Shown: positions 47,638 to 56,682 of the stretch, one piece after another
How positions within the stretch are numbered: position 1 is the stretch's first letter
Layout of the letters: each line of letters begins with the position of its first letter
Source of the DNA: Nitrosovibrio sp. Nv17
Lineage (GTDB): Bacteria; Pseudomonadota; Gammaproteobacteria; Burkholderiales; Nitrosomonadaceae
NCBI RefSeq assembly: GCF_900119085.1
Contig: NZ_FPIQ01000005.1
Location: 26,520-90,519 of the forward strand
Direction: 5' to 3'
Length of the DNA stretch: 64,000 nt
Notes under the pieces: generated by a model
Seen by the model: the letters and a program-made list of their open reading frames with translations, nothing else
Told to the model about the DNA's origin: nothing
Databases searched by the model: none
Program-made: the position numbers and the translations under genes

Positions 47638-49002
47638 CTACCGTATCCAGACCGTCTTGATGTTGGCGAACTCGCGGATGCCGTGGTGCGACAGCTCGCG
47701 CCCGAAACCGGATGCCTTGACCCCGCCGAAGGGTAGGCGCGGATCCGACCGCACCATGCCGTTGATGAAGGTGCAGCCCGCCTGAATCCGCCGAGCGATG
47801 GCTTCCGCATGCGCTGCATCCCGGCTCCATACGCTGGAACCCAGCCCGAAACGGGTATCGTTGGCGATACGGATGGCATCTTCCTCGTCCTCGGCGCGTA
47901 TCACCGCCGCCACCGGACCGAACAGTTCCTCGTGGTACGCCCGGGTCTTCGAGGTCACCCCATCCAGTATCGAAGGCGGATAGAACGCACCCTCTCCCGC
48001 CTGCGGCGCGCAACCGAGAACCGGCCGGGCACCCTGCGCAATCGAATCGGCCACCTGCTCGTGCAGCGTCTCCCGCAAGTCTAGGCGTGCCATGGGACCC
48101 ATCTGGGTGGACTCATCCAGCGGATCGCCCACCCTGCGCTCCCGGGTTTTCTCGACGAGCAGGGACAGGAAGGCATCGGCGATCTCCGCCACGGGAATGA
48201 TGCGCTTGGCGGCAATGCAGGACTGGCCGCAATTCTGGAATCTCGACCTCACCGCCACGCTCGCCGCCTGCTCCAGATCCGCATCCGCCAGCACGATGAA
48301 GGCGTCGGATCCGCCGAGTTCCAGCACGCACTTCTTCAGGTGCTGGCCCGCATGCGCGGCGATCTCGCGCCCGGCGGCCTCCGAGCCCGTGAGCGTCACC
48401 GCGCACACGTGGTGGCTGGCGATGACGTCGACCACATCGCAGGATTCGATCATGAGCGTGGAAAACAGAAACGGGGGGAAGCCCGCGTCGAGGAACAACT
48501 GCTCCAGCGCCAGCGCGCATTGCGGAACGCTGGAGGCATGCTTGAGGACGCAGGCGTTGCCGGCCATCAATGCAGGTGCAGCGAAGCGGATGACCTGGAA
48601 GAACGGGAAATTCCAGGGCATGACGCCCAGGACGATGCCGATCGGCTCGTAGGAGACGTAGCTTCTGCCCGCATCGGTCGGCACCGGTTCCGCTTGCATG
48701 AAATCCTCCGCATGGGCCGCGTAGTATTCGCAGGCGAGCGCGCACTTTTCCACTTCGGCGCGTCCTTCGCGCAGCGGTTTCCCCATTTCGAGGGCCATCA
48801 GACGAGCATAGCCGTCGACCCGCTCACGCAGGAGGGCGACAGCTTGCCGCATGCAGACGGCTCGTGCGGCGAATGGGGTGTGCACGGCGAGCGTCCAGGC
48901 ATCGTGCGCCTGCTCCAGAACCGACGCAAGATGATGACTGTCCCAGCTGGTGAACGTTTTGAGGGTCTTGCTGGTGGCGGGGTTGAGGCTGATGTACGGC
49001 AT
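47638..49002 (-). CDS. Succinate-semialdehyde dehydrogenase (Sad/YneI type)
   Basis: NAD(P)-dependent aldehyde dehydrogenase of 454 residues. The closest resemblance is E. coli Sad (YneI): N-terminal ISLNPATSK, PWNFPFFQVIRFAAPALMAGN, TLTGSEAAGREI, the catalytic Glu in LELGGSDAFIV, the catalytic Cys in FQNCGQSCIAAKR, EELFGPVAAV and FGGVKASGFGRELSHHGIREF. It oxidises succinate semialdehyde to succinate in the 4-aminobutyrate shunt. It lies opposite gdhA, a metabolic neighbour. Substrate is by similarity. Confidence 0.9.
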   Translation of the reverse strand: MPYISLNPATSKTLKTFTSWDSHHLASVLEQAHDAWTLAVHTPFAARAVCMRQAVALLRERVDGYARLMALEMGKPLREGRAEVEKCALACEYYAAHAEDFMQAEPVPTDAGRSYVSYEPIGIVLGVMPWNFPFFQVIRFAAPALMAGNACVLKHASSVPQCALALEQLFLDAGFPPFLFSTLMIESCDVVDVIASHHVCAVTLTGSEAAGREIAAHAGQHLKKCVLELGGSDAFIVLADADLEQAASVAVRSRFQNCGQSCIAAKRIIPVAEIADAFLSLLVEKTRERRVGDPLDESTQMGPMARLDLRETLHEQVADSIAQGARPVLGCAPQAGEGAFYPPSILDGVTSKTRAYHEELFGPVAAVIRAEDEEDAIRIANDTRFGLGSSVWSRDAAHAEAIARRIQAGCTFINGMVRSDPRLPFGGVKASGFGRELSHHGIREFANIKTVWIR

Positions 49003-49094
49003 GGTGTGCTATTCTCCAAAATCGGATGTCAAAGAAGGTGGACGGTACGGCACTCCCCGGTTTCTTTCATGGGATGTTTCAGGTATAGCAGATC

Positions 49095-51074
49095 ATGCGA
49101 CGGTTTTTCCCCTGGTCGGCACAATTGACAGGAATGTTTCTTGCCGTTTGCGCTGGCCCGCTCATGGCTGGACCCGACGACGATTTCCTGGCCATGCGGC
49201 AGGCATTCCAGATAGGCGACGCCACCCGGGTGTCGCACTACGCCCAGCGGCTGCAGGGACACGTGCTGGAGCCTTACGCCGCCTACTACCAGTTGCGGCC
49301 GCGGCTGGATGCGGCGGCGGCGCTGGGGGAAGCGCAAGACATCCGGGCGTTTCTCCGCCGCTACCGGGAGGGCCCGCTGGGCGAGCGCCTGCTCGGCGAG
49401 TGGCTCAAGGCATTGGGCAAGGCGCAGCAATGGGGCCTGTTTGCCGAAGTCTACCCGGAGCTGGTGAACGGTGATGTCGAGCTCACCTGCTATGCCCTGC
49501 AGCAACGTCTCAGCATCCACGACGACAGTGCATTCGACGCGGCCCGGCCGCTGTGGTTCAATGGCAAGGAACTGCCAGCGAATTGCACACCCGTCTTCGA
49601 GATCCTGGCAAGTGCGAACGTGCTGCAGGCGGAAGACGTCTGGGCGCGATTGCGGCTGGCGCTGGAGGCCGGCAATGCCAGCGTGGCGAAACAGGTCAAT
49701 GGATACCTGCCGAACGATCAGGCGCTCGATACAGACCGTCTGAAAGCGGCCACGGACAATCCCCTTCGCTATCTGGAGAAGCATCGCGGCACCATCGCGA
49801 CCCGTGCCGACCGGGAAATCGCGCTTTTTGCCATGCAGCGGCTGGCGCGCAGCGGCCCCGACCAGGCGCATACCTACTGGCACAAGATACGTGGACGATT
49901 CAGCGAGGCGGACCAGGCTTATTTTCTGGCACAGCTGGCGGACCAGGCGGCTCGCAGGCTCAATCCGCGCGCGCTGGAATGGTTCAGGGAAGCGGGGAAC
50001 GTCAGCCGCATGCCGGTCGTGCTGTCGGATGCGCAGCTCGGCTGGAAGGTGCGCGCTGCGCTGCGTACGGGAGACTGGGCGCTGGTGCTCGAGACCATCG
50101 AGGCCATGTCGCCCGCGGAGCAGGAAACGGGAACATGGCGCTACTGGAAGGCACGCGCGCTCAAGACCCGAAACCGGATGGCGGAGGCGAATGCCCTGCT
50201 TGCCCCGCTCAGCACCGAACACAATTTCTATGGGCAGTTGGCGGAGGAGGAACTGGGTGTGGGGATGAGCGCACTTGCGGAATCCTACAAGGCAACCGCA
50301 GACGAGATCGCGGACATGCAGCGATCGCCGGGAATCCAGCGCGCGCTCGTCCTGTATCGCCTGAACTTGCGCACGGAAGCCGGACGGGAGTGGGCCTGGG
50401 CGATACGCGACCTCGACGACCGCCACCTCCTTGCCGCCGCCGAGATCGCACGGCGCAACGGACTCTACGACCGCGCCATCCACACCGCCGACAGGACCCG
50501 GCTGCAGCACGACTTCACCTTGCGCTTCCTCGCGCCACACAGGGAAGCCGTGCGCGACATCCTGAAGCAGCAGGAACTCGACGAAGCCTGGGTCTATGGA
50601 CTCATCCGGCAGGAAAGCCGGTTCATCAGCGACGCCCGATCCAGCGCGGGCGCCATGGGATTGATGCAGCTGATGCCGGCCACCGCGAAATGGGTGGCAA
50701 AGAAAATGGGCATGAAAAAATACCACAAGGGACTGGTCACCGACATCAACACCAACCTGGCACTGGGTACGTACTACCTCCGCCACGTACTGACAATGTT
50801 CGACGACCAGCCGCTGCTGGCTTCCGCGGCCTACAACGCGGGTCCGGGACGCGCCCGGCAATGGCGCGACGCCCGCGCCCTGGAGGGGGCCGTCTACGCA
50901 GAGACGATCCCCTTCAACGAGACTCGCGACTACGTGAAGAAGGTGATGAGCAATTCCATGTACTACGCCAGCACCTTCGGCCATCAGGTACGCACGCTGA
51001 CGCAGCGCCTGGGAATCGTTGCGCCCAGGTCGGATGGCACCCTCCGCCCAACGGATCAGACGGATGAAGATTGA
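49095..51074 (+). CDS. slt: Soluble lytic murein transglycosylase
   Basis: Periplasmic peptidoglycan lyase. The 659-residue precursor has a signal peptide (about residues 1-25), a long superhelical alpha-domain of repeated helices (about 30-460), a linker and the C-terminal lysozyme-like SLT domain. The catalytic Glu is in GLIRQESRFISDARSSAGAMGLMQLMPATA, followed by NLALGTYYLRHVL and AAYNAGPGRARQW. Its 3' end overlaps the next gene by 11 bp. The order slt, NDUFA9-like, cca is common in betaproteobacteria. Confidence 0.95.
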   Translation: MRRFFPWSAQLTGMFLAVCAGPLMAGPDDDFLAMRQAFQIGDATRVSHYAQRLQGHVLEPYAAYYQLRPRLDAAAALGEAQDIRAFLRRYREGPLGERLLGEWLKALGKAQQWGLFAEVYPELVNGDVELTCYALQQRLSIHDDSAFDAARPLWFNGKELPANCTPVFEILASANVLQAEDVWARLRLALEAGNASVAKQVNGYLPNDQALDTDRLKAATDNPLRYLEKHRGTIATRADREIALFAMQRLARSGPDQAHTYWHKIRGRFSEADQAYFLAQLADQAARRLNPRALEWFREAGNVSRMPVVLSDAQLGWKVRAALRTGDWALVLETIEAMSPAEQETGTWRYWKARALKTRNRMAEANALLAPLSTEHNFYGQLAEEELGVGMSALAESYKATADEIADMQRSPGIQRALVLYRLNLRTEAGREWAWAIRDLDDRHLLAAAEIARRNGLYDRAIHTADRTRLQHDFTLRFLAPHREAVRDILKQQELDEAWVYGLIRQESRFISDARSSAGAMGLMQLMPATAKWVAKKMGMKKYHKGLVTDINTNLALGTYYLRHVLTMFDDQPLLASAAYNAGPGRARQWRDARALEGAVYAETIPFNETRDYVKKVMSNSMYYASTFGHQVRTLTQRLGIVAPRSDGTLRPTDQTDED

Positions 51075-51996
51075 GCGCATATGCATGGTCGGCGGCAGCG
51101 GATTCGTGGGCAGGCACATCGCGAACCAGTTGACGGCACGCGAGATCCGGATTCGCATTCCCACCCGGCGCCGCGAGCGGGTCAAGGAACTGCTCGTGCT
51201 GCCTACCGTGGACGTCGTGGAAGCGGACGTGCACAACGATGACACGCTCGACCGACTGTGCCGCGGCATGGACGCGGTGATCAATCTCGCAGGCATTCTG
51301 CACGGCGACTTCAAGCGCGTGCACGTGGAACTGCCGCGCCGCATCGTGGCGGCCTGCAGGCGCAATGGCGTCACGCGGCTGCTCCACATGAGCGCGCTGC
51401 ACGCAGGTCGCGACCGCCGGAGCGAGTACCTGCGCTCCAAGGGCGAAGGAGAGCGGATCGTGACGGAATCCGGCCTGGCCACCACACTCTTCCGGCCATC
51501 GGTCATATTCGGCCCCGGGGATTCGTCACTCAGCCTATTCGCTCGCCTGGCGCGGCGATTGCCCGTGCTGCCGCTCGCCTCGCCCGACTCGCGATTCCAG
51601 CCGGTGTTCGTGGAAGACGTCGCGCACGCCTTTGCGTCCAGCCTGGATGACCCCTCGACCTATCACCAGCGCTACGACCTGTGCGGCCCGCATCGTTACA
51701 CCCTGCGACAACTGGTCGAGTATGCGGCGCGGCTGACCGGCAGCAAGCCGCTCATCATCGGGCTCAACGACGGCCTCTCCCGTCTCCAGGCCATGATCAT
51801 GGAATGCCTGCCCGGCAGCATCCTGAACCGGGACAGCCATGCATCGATGGAGGTGGACAGTGTATGCGATCCGGGCTGCGATCCCTTCGGGACGGTATGG
51901 AAGCGTCGAGCCACCTCCCTGGAGGCGGTCGCACCGTCGTACGTACCGGCTCCCATGCCGCGCGAACGCCGCGACAGGCACCGGGCGGACAGGTGA
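51064..51996 (+). CDS. NAD(P)-binding reductase, complex I NDUFA9-like
   Basis: A 310-residue atypical SDR. The Rossmann motif is MVGGSGFVGRHIANQL near residue 8. NLAGILH, MSALHAGRDRRSEYLRSKGEGERIV (a Tyr-X3-Lys-like site) and FRPSVIFGPGD follow, with a VFVEDVAHAF segment. The closest group is the bacterial relatives of the mitochondrial complex I assembly/accessory subunit NDUFA9. No complex I genes are near, so the role is open. ATG overlaps the slt end; cca follows 25 bp downstream. Confidence 0.86.
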   Translation: MKIERICMVGGSGFVGRHIANQLTAREIRIRIPTRRRERVKELLVLPTVDVVEADVHNDDTLDRLCRGMDAVINLAGILHGDFKRVHVELPRRIVAACRRNGVTRLLHMSALHAGRDRRSEYLRSKGEGERIVTESGLATTLFRPSVIFGPGDSSLSLFARLARRLPVLPLASPDSRFQPVFVEDVAHAFASSLDDPSTYHQRYDLCGPHRYTLRQLVEYAARLTGSKPLIIGLNDGLSRLQAMIMECLPGSILNRDSHASMEVDSVCDPGCDPFGTVWKRRATSLEAVAPSYVPAPMPRERRDRHRADR

Positions 51997-52021
51997 ACCC
52001 TTCTTCTTTCCATAGACGTTC

Positions 52022-53281
52022 GTGAAAACCTATCTGGTCGGCGGCTCGGTGCGCGATGAGCTTCTGGGATTGCCCGCGACGGATCGGGACCACGTCGTCG
52101 TGGGCGCCACGCCGGAGGATATGGTCAGGCTCGGCTACCGGCCGGTGGGCAGGGACTTCCCCGTCTTCCTGCATCCCCAAAGCCAGGAGCAGTATGCGCT
52201 GGCGCGCACCGAGCGCAAGGTATCGTGCGGCTACCGCGGATTCGAGATACACACCTCCCCCACGGTTACGCTGGAAGAAGATCTGGCGCGGCGCGACCTC
52301 ACCATCAACGCCATCGCCAGGGATGAAGATGGCAGCATCATCGATCCCTTCGGTGGCGTGGCCGACCTCGAGGCTGGCCTGCTGCGTCATGTCAGCCCCG
52401 CATTCGTGGAAGATCCGGTGCGGGTGCTGAGAATCGCCCGTTTCGCCGCACGCTTCGGTTTTGACACTGCGCCGGAGACGCTTGCGCTGATGCGCGCGAT
52501 GGTGGACAACGGCGAGGTGGATGCGCTGGTGCCGGAACGCGTCTGGCAGGAATTCGCACGCGGCCTGATGGAACGCCAACCGTCGCGCATGTTCCAGGCG
52601 CTGCGCGAATGCGGTGCACTGGCACGCGTCCTGCCCGAAGTGGATGCATTGTTCGGCGTACCCCAGCCCGCCCAGCACCACCCCGAGATCGATACAGGCG
52701 CACATGTCATGATGGTCGTCGACTACGCCGCGTCCATGGACTATCCACTGCCCGTGCGTTTCGCAGCGCTGACTCATGACCTGGGCAAGGCGGCCACTCC
52801 CCCGCAGGAGTGGCCACGCCATGTCGGCCATGAGGCCCGCAGCGTGAAGCTGACAAAGGGCCTGTGCGACCGTATCAGAGTCCCGCATGACGTACGCGAT
52901 CTGGCGCTGCTGGTGGCGCGCTACCACGGCGATGTCCACCGTGCGGCGGAACTGCGCCCGGCCACCATTGCCGCCATGCTGCAGAATGTGGACGCCTATC
53001 GCAAGCCTGAACGCTTCGAGGCATTCCTGCAGGCTTGTGCATCCGACTTTCACGGCCGCCCCGGCTATGCCGGCAGGCCCTATCCCCAGGCCGGGCGGCT
53101 GCGCGCGGCCTTCGACGCGGCCAGGAGCGTGAAGGCAGGCGCCCTTGCGGAAAGAACGGCGCGGTCCGATATCGATCCTGCACGACTGTCCGATGCCATC
53201 CGAACAGAGATCGTGCAGGCCCGAACCAATGCCATCCGCGCATGCCTTGACGGAAAGGAAGAGTCCATGGGCGGGGCATGA
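52022..53281 (+). CDS. cca: CCA-adding tRNA nucleotidyltransferase with HD domain
   Basis: Adds or repairs the 3' CCA of tRNAs. The 419-residue protein starts with GTG. The class II nucleotidyltransferase core is [25 protein letters not shown], with the catalytic aspartates in DRD, followed by [11 protein letters not shown] and [18 protein letters not shown]. The C-terminal HD phosphohydrolase domain has [11 protein letters not shown]. This is the gammaproteobacteria/betaproteobacteria multifunctional type. Confidence 0.95.
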   Translation: MKTYLVGGSVRDELLGLPATDRDHVVVGATPEDMVRLGYRPVGRDFPVFLHPQSQEQYALARTERKVSCGYRGFEIHTSPTVTLEEDLARRDLTINAIARDEDGSIIDPFGGVADLEAGLLRHVSPAFVEDPVRVLRIARFAARFGFDTAPETLALMRAMVDNGEVDALVPERVWQEFARGLMERQPSRMFQALRECGALARVLPEVDALFGVPQPAQHHPEIDTGAHVMMVVDYAASMDYPLPVRFAALTHDLGKAATPPQEWPRHVGHEARSVKLTKGLCDRIRVPHDVRDLALLVARYHGDVHRAAELRPATIAAMLQNVDAYRKPERFEAFLQACASDFHGRPGYAGRPYPQAGRLRAAFDAARSVKAGALAERTARSDIDPARLSDAIRTEIVQARTNAIRACLDGKEESMGGA

Positions 53282-53476
53282 TCCCGGTGGATCGCACCGG
53301 CATCGCGAGTGATGGAGGAGGAAGCGGGAACGGCGGCAGTTATCGAGACTTGCGCGCTGTCCGGGCAAGGGACAGATTATCGAGAAACGCGCCAATGTGA
53401 GACGCTGACACCGCCCTCCGCCACCAGGCCCCCAGCCGGCGGTTCCGGGTGAGCCCGCACCGATATGCGTGCCGTG

Positions 53477-54124
53477 CTATTTGCCTGTCCTTTCCCTACG
53501 CGCCTTGTCGATCAGTTCGTTCAATATCCGGATGGTGTTGGCCGGGGTGCTCCCCATTCTGCCGCTGGTCATATACTTTCCATCCACCACCAGCGTGGGC
53601 ACGCCGGAAATGCCGTATTTCGCAGCCATGCGTTCGGATCGCGGCACCTGTTGGGCCTGAACGGAGAAGGAGTTGTAGGCTTCGATGAACTTGTTGCGAT
53701 CGATTCCCTGGCGGGCCGCCCAATCGAACAGCGCCGCGTCGCTGGTCGAATCCACCTTGCCGATGTGGATTGCATCGTAGACCTTGTCGTGCAGTGCACT
53801 CCTGACCCCGAGCGCCTCCAGCGCATAGAACGCCTTCGCGGCAGGCGCCCAGTTGGGGCGAAGGACGGCAGGAACATAGCGAAAACTGACACCCTTGGGA
53901 GCGCCCGCCAGCCAGGCGCTGAGCTGAGGATGCAGGGCATAGCAACTCCCGCACCCGTACCAGAAGAATTCGAGCACCTCGACGTCGCTTCCGCTCTCGA
54001 TCGGCTGAGGATGGGACAGGAGCACGTAGTCGCGACCCTCCACGAGTTCAGCCTGCCCGCTCCCGGCCAGGCCCATCCCTCCGATCAGAATCATCACTGC
54101 CAGCAATGAACGCATCGAATCCAT
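53477..54124 (-). CDS. dsbA: Thiol:disulfide oxidoreductase DsbA with CGSC active site
   Basis: Periplasmic oxidase introducing disulfides. From the ATG at 54124 the precursor has 215 residues with a signal peptide ending GSGQAE. The thioredoxin fold has FFWYGCGSCYALHP (Cys58, Cys61) and the cis-Pro loop ISGVPTLVVDG. The active site is CGSC rather than the CPHC usual in DsbA. GGGAGGA lies immediately upstream; several ATGs (54148, 54127, 54124, 54115) compete, so the start is uncertain. It is last in the argS-SPOR-dsbA operon. Confidence 0.92.
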   Translation of the reverse strand: MDSMRSLLAVMILIGGMGLAGSGQAELVEGRDYVLLSHPQPIESGSDVEVLEFFWYGCGSCYALHPQLSAWLAGAPKGVSFRYVPAVLRPNWAPAAKAFYALEALGVRSALHDKVYDAIHIGKVDSTSDAALFDWAARQGIDRNKFIEAYNSFSVQAQQVPRSERMAAKYGISGVPTLVVDGKYMTSGRMGSTPANTIRILNELIDKARRERTGK

Positions 54125-54156
54125 CATTCCTCCCGAAGTCAAGGTCATGCGCCGCG

Positions 54157-54753
54157 CTACGGCGCACTATCATGCGCTTTCATGAGACTGCTCTGTACCC
54201 CGTTCTGCTGCAGCGAAGCACGTACTCGATCGATGTCATCCATCGAAGTGAAGGGTCCGACGCGTACCCGGTGCCAGACACCCTTTTCCGACAGATCGGC
54301 AGATTGTACCGATGCCTCCACGCCCAGCATCGCCAGCTTGGCCTTCAGATTGTCCGCTTCGTCGCTGCTCTGGAACGACCCGGCCTGGAGAAAATAGCGG
54401 TCGTCCGACGACGGCTGCCGGCCCGCCTGCCTGAATTCCTGTCCCACGGGGAGTTGTTCCTCAGCATCCGGCAGCATCTTGTAGAATTCGAAACGAGGCC
54501 TGTCCCGCCGTACGTCGCTTCCACCCTCGATACCGGAAGCCGAAGCGTTTTTCTGGACCGGATCGGCGGCAGTTTCCGCTCCGGTGCCCGACCGCTCCTG
54601 CGGGATGAACGGGCTCGGCGCACTGCTGAGCATCATCCACATGCCCATCGCGCTCAGCAGCCCCAGTGCGTAACCTATGAAGAGTCCCAGCACGAGACGA
54701 TTCCCCATGACACGGGAAGGCGAAGCAGGGCGGGTTTTGTAGTCTCGGCTCAT
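54157..54753 (-). CDS. SPOR-domain membrane protein (FtsN-like)
   Basis: A 198-residue protein with one membrane segment (about residues 18-42), a periplasmic linker rich in Ser, Pro and charged residues, and a C-terminal SPOR domain (about 118-192: RYFLQAGSFQSSDEADNLKAKLAMLGV, then WHRVRVGPFTSMDDIDRVRASLQQNGV). SPOR domains bind denuded glycan strands at the division site. It lies between argS and dsbA on the same strand. It is far shorter than E. coli FtsN, and equivalence is not established. Confidence 0.88.
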   Translation of the reverse strand: MSRDYKTRPASPSRVMGNRLVLGLFIGYALGLLSAMGMWMMLSSAPSPFIPQERSGTGAETAADPVQKNASASGIEGGSDVRRDRPRFEFYKMLPDAEEQLPVGQEFRQAGRQPSSDDRYFLQAGSFQSSDEADNLKAKLAMLGVEASVQSADLSEKGVWHRVRVGPFTSMDDIDRVRASLQQNGVQSSLMKAHDSAP

Positions 54754-54813
54754 GGCAATCTGATACGTCGAATCCGCAAGGGTCTGCGCTCCGGCACTCT
54801 CCTACTCTTTTCT

Positions 54814-56565
54814 CTACATCCTCTCCGGCGCGCTCACGCCCAGCAGCTCCAGGCCATTGCCGAGTACTTGTCTCACCGCCGCGATCAGGCCCAGCCTGGC
54901 CAACCGCAGCGGCACCTCCGGCACCAGGAACCGGGTTGCATTATAGTAACTGTGAAACGCCCCGGCCAGATCCTTGAGATAGAAGGCGATGAGATGAGGT
55001 GCACGTTCACCCGCAGCAGCCTCCACCGTTTCGGGATAGTCGATCAGCCTTTGCAGCAGACACAGCTCTGCTGGACTCGACAGCAGGGAGGTGTCGGCAG
55101 CGGCGAGCGTCTCCTGATGTCCACCCCACTGCTCCAGCACGCTGCAGATCCTGGCGTGGGCATACTGGATGTAGTAGACCGGATTGTCGTTGCTCTGCGA
55201 CTTGGCCAGATCCAGGTCGAAATCCAGGTGCTGGTCGCTTTTGCGCAGCACATAGAAGAATCTCGCGGCGTCGTTGCCCACCTCTTCGCGCAATGCCCGC
55301 AGCGTCACGAATTCTCCCGCACGGGTGGACATGGATGCCTTCTGGCCGTCGCGGTACAGCACCGCGAACTGCACCAGGGCGATCTCCAGTTTCTCCGGAT
55401 CCAGCGACAGCGCCTGCAGTGCGCTTTTCACACGCGCGATGTAGCCGTGGTGATCCGCACCCCATACGTCGATCACACGCTCGAAACCGCGCTCGAACTT
55501 GTGCAGGTGGTAGGCGATGTCGGAAGCAAAGTAGGTGAATTGCCCGTTCTCCCGCTGCACCACCCTGTCCTTCTCGTCGCCGAAGCGCGTCGAGCGAAAC
55601 CACCTCGCCCCGTCGCGGTGGTATAGGCAATCCCGCTGATCCAGCAGGTCCACCGCCCGCACCACCGCACCGCTGTCAAACAGCGACTGTTCGGAAAACC
55701 AGGCGTCGAACACCACCCCGAATTCCGACAGGTCGTTGCGGCAATCTTCCAGCTGTTCCGCCAGCACGAAATCGTGGATGTGCGCGTAACCCTGGCCCAG
55801 CAAGCTGCGGGCGCCCGCAATCAGGTGGTCGAGTTCGGCGTCGATGTCCACCTCGGCAGGCATGCCCGCAAACAGCGAGTCGGGCCGATGCAGATAGCGA
55901 TTCCCATGCACCTCGCCGATCCGCCGCGCCATGTCGCGCACGTATTCGCCCTGATAGGCACCAGCGGGGAAGCGCGGCAGGAGCTGGTGCAGTTCCAGGT
56001 AGCGCAGCCACGTGGAAAGCGTCAGGATATCCATCTGCCGCCCCGCGTCGTTGACATAGTATTCGCGCGCAACCGAAAAGCCGGCGGCGGCAAGCACGTT
56101 CGCCAGACTGGCGCCAAAGGCGGCGCCACGCCCGTGGCCCACATGCAGCGGGCCGGTAGGATTGGCCGACACGAATTCCACCTGCACGCACCTGCCCGAC
56201 CCGTTGCCGCTCCGGCCAAAGCTCCTGCCGGCCTCCAGCACGTAGCGTGGAAACTGCTGCTTGACGGCCCTCCTGAGGAACAGGTTGATGAAACCGGCCC
56301 CTGCGATCTCCACTTTTTCCAGATGGGGCGAAACCGCCAACGCCTCGAGGAGCGCACCTGCAATGTCGCGCGGACGCCGACGCAGCGGCCCGGCCAGCTG
56401 CATCGCAAGATTGCAGGAATAGTCGCCGTGATCCACCTGCCGGGGACGCGCGAATTCGATGCTCACGCCGCCGCCCTGCGGCAGCAGGGCTTCCACGACA
56501 GGACGCAGCAACTGGATGAAATGGGCCTTGAAATCGGGTTGTGATTGCTGCACGTGGGAACTCAT
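54814..56565 (-). CDS. argS: Arginyl-tRNA synthetase (ArgRS)
   Basis: Class I synthetase of 583 residues. The N-terminal Add-1 domain is followed by the HIGH-type motif in VSANPTGPLHVGHGRGAAFG, YVNDAGRQMDILTLS, the DHHGYIARVK segment and a KMSK-equivalent region around QKASMSTRAGEFVTL. The C-terminal anticodon-binding helical domain ends LLGVSAPERM. The ATG at 56565 fits the family start MSSHVQQSQ. A minus-strand TATAAT at 56608-56613 may be its -10 box. It heads the operon with the SPOR protein and dsbA. Confidence 0.96.
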   Translation of the reverse strand: MSSHVQQSQPDFKAHFIQLLRPVVEALLPQGGGVSIEFARPRQVDHGDYSCNLAMQLAGPLRRRPRDIAGALLEALAVSPHLEKVEIAGAGFINLFLRRAVKQQFPRYVLEAGRSFGRSGNGSGRCVQVEFVSANPTGPLHVGHGRGAAFGASLANVLAAAGFSVAREYYVNDAGRQMDILTLSTWLRYLELHQLLPRFPAGAYQGEYVRDMARRIGEVHGNRYLHRPDSLFAGMPAEVDIDAELDHLIAGARSLLGQGYAHIHDFVLAEQLEDCRNDLSEFGVVFDAWFSEQSLFDSGAVVRAVDLLDQRDCLYHRDGARWFRSTRFGDEKDRVVQRENGQFTYFASDIAYHLHKFERGFERVIDVWGADHHGYIARVKSALQALSLDPEKLEIALVQFAVLYRDGQKASMSTRAGEFVTLRALREEVGNDAARFFYVLRKSDQHLDFDLDLAKSQSNDNPVYYIQYAHARICSVLEQWGGHQETLAAADTSLLSSPAELCLLQRLIDYPETVEAAAGERAPHLIAFYLKDLAGAFHSYYNATRFLVPEVPLRLARLGLIAAVRQVLGNGLELLGVSAPERM

Positions 56566-56607
56566 GGCATGAAACCTGGGGGATGTCGGGGCTGGCTTTC
56601 GCCCGCT

Positions 56608-56613
56608 ATTATA
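56608..56613 (-). promoter_or_regulatory. argS: Candidate -10 box (TATAAT) of argS
   Basis: A perfect TATAAT on the minus strand, 42 bp before the argS ATG. No convincing -35 at the expected distance. Confidence 0.45.
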
Positions 56614-56682
56614 ACGATGTTGAAATGGGCCGCCCCACCAGTTTGCAGTTTGAGGCACGTGCGCCCCGCCAGGACGGCTGCC

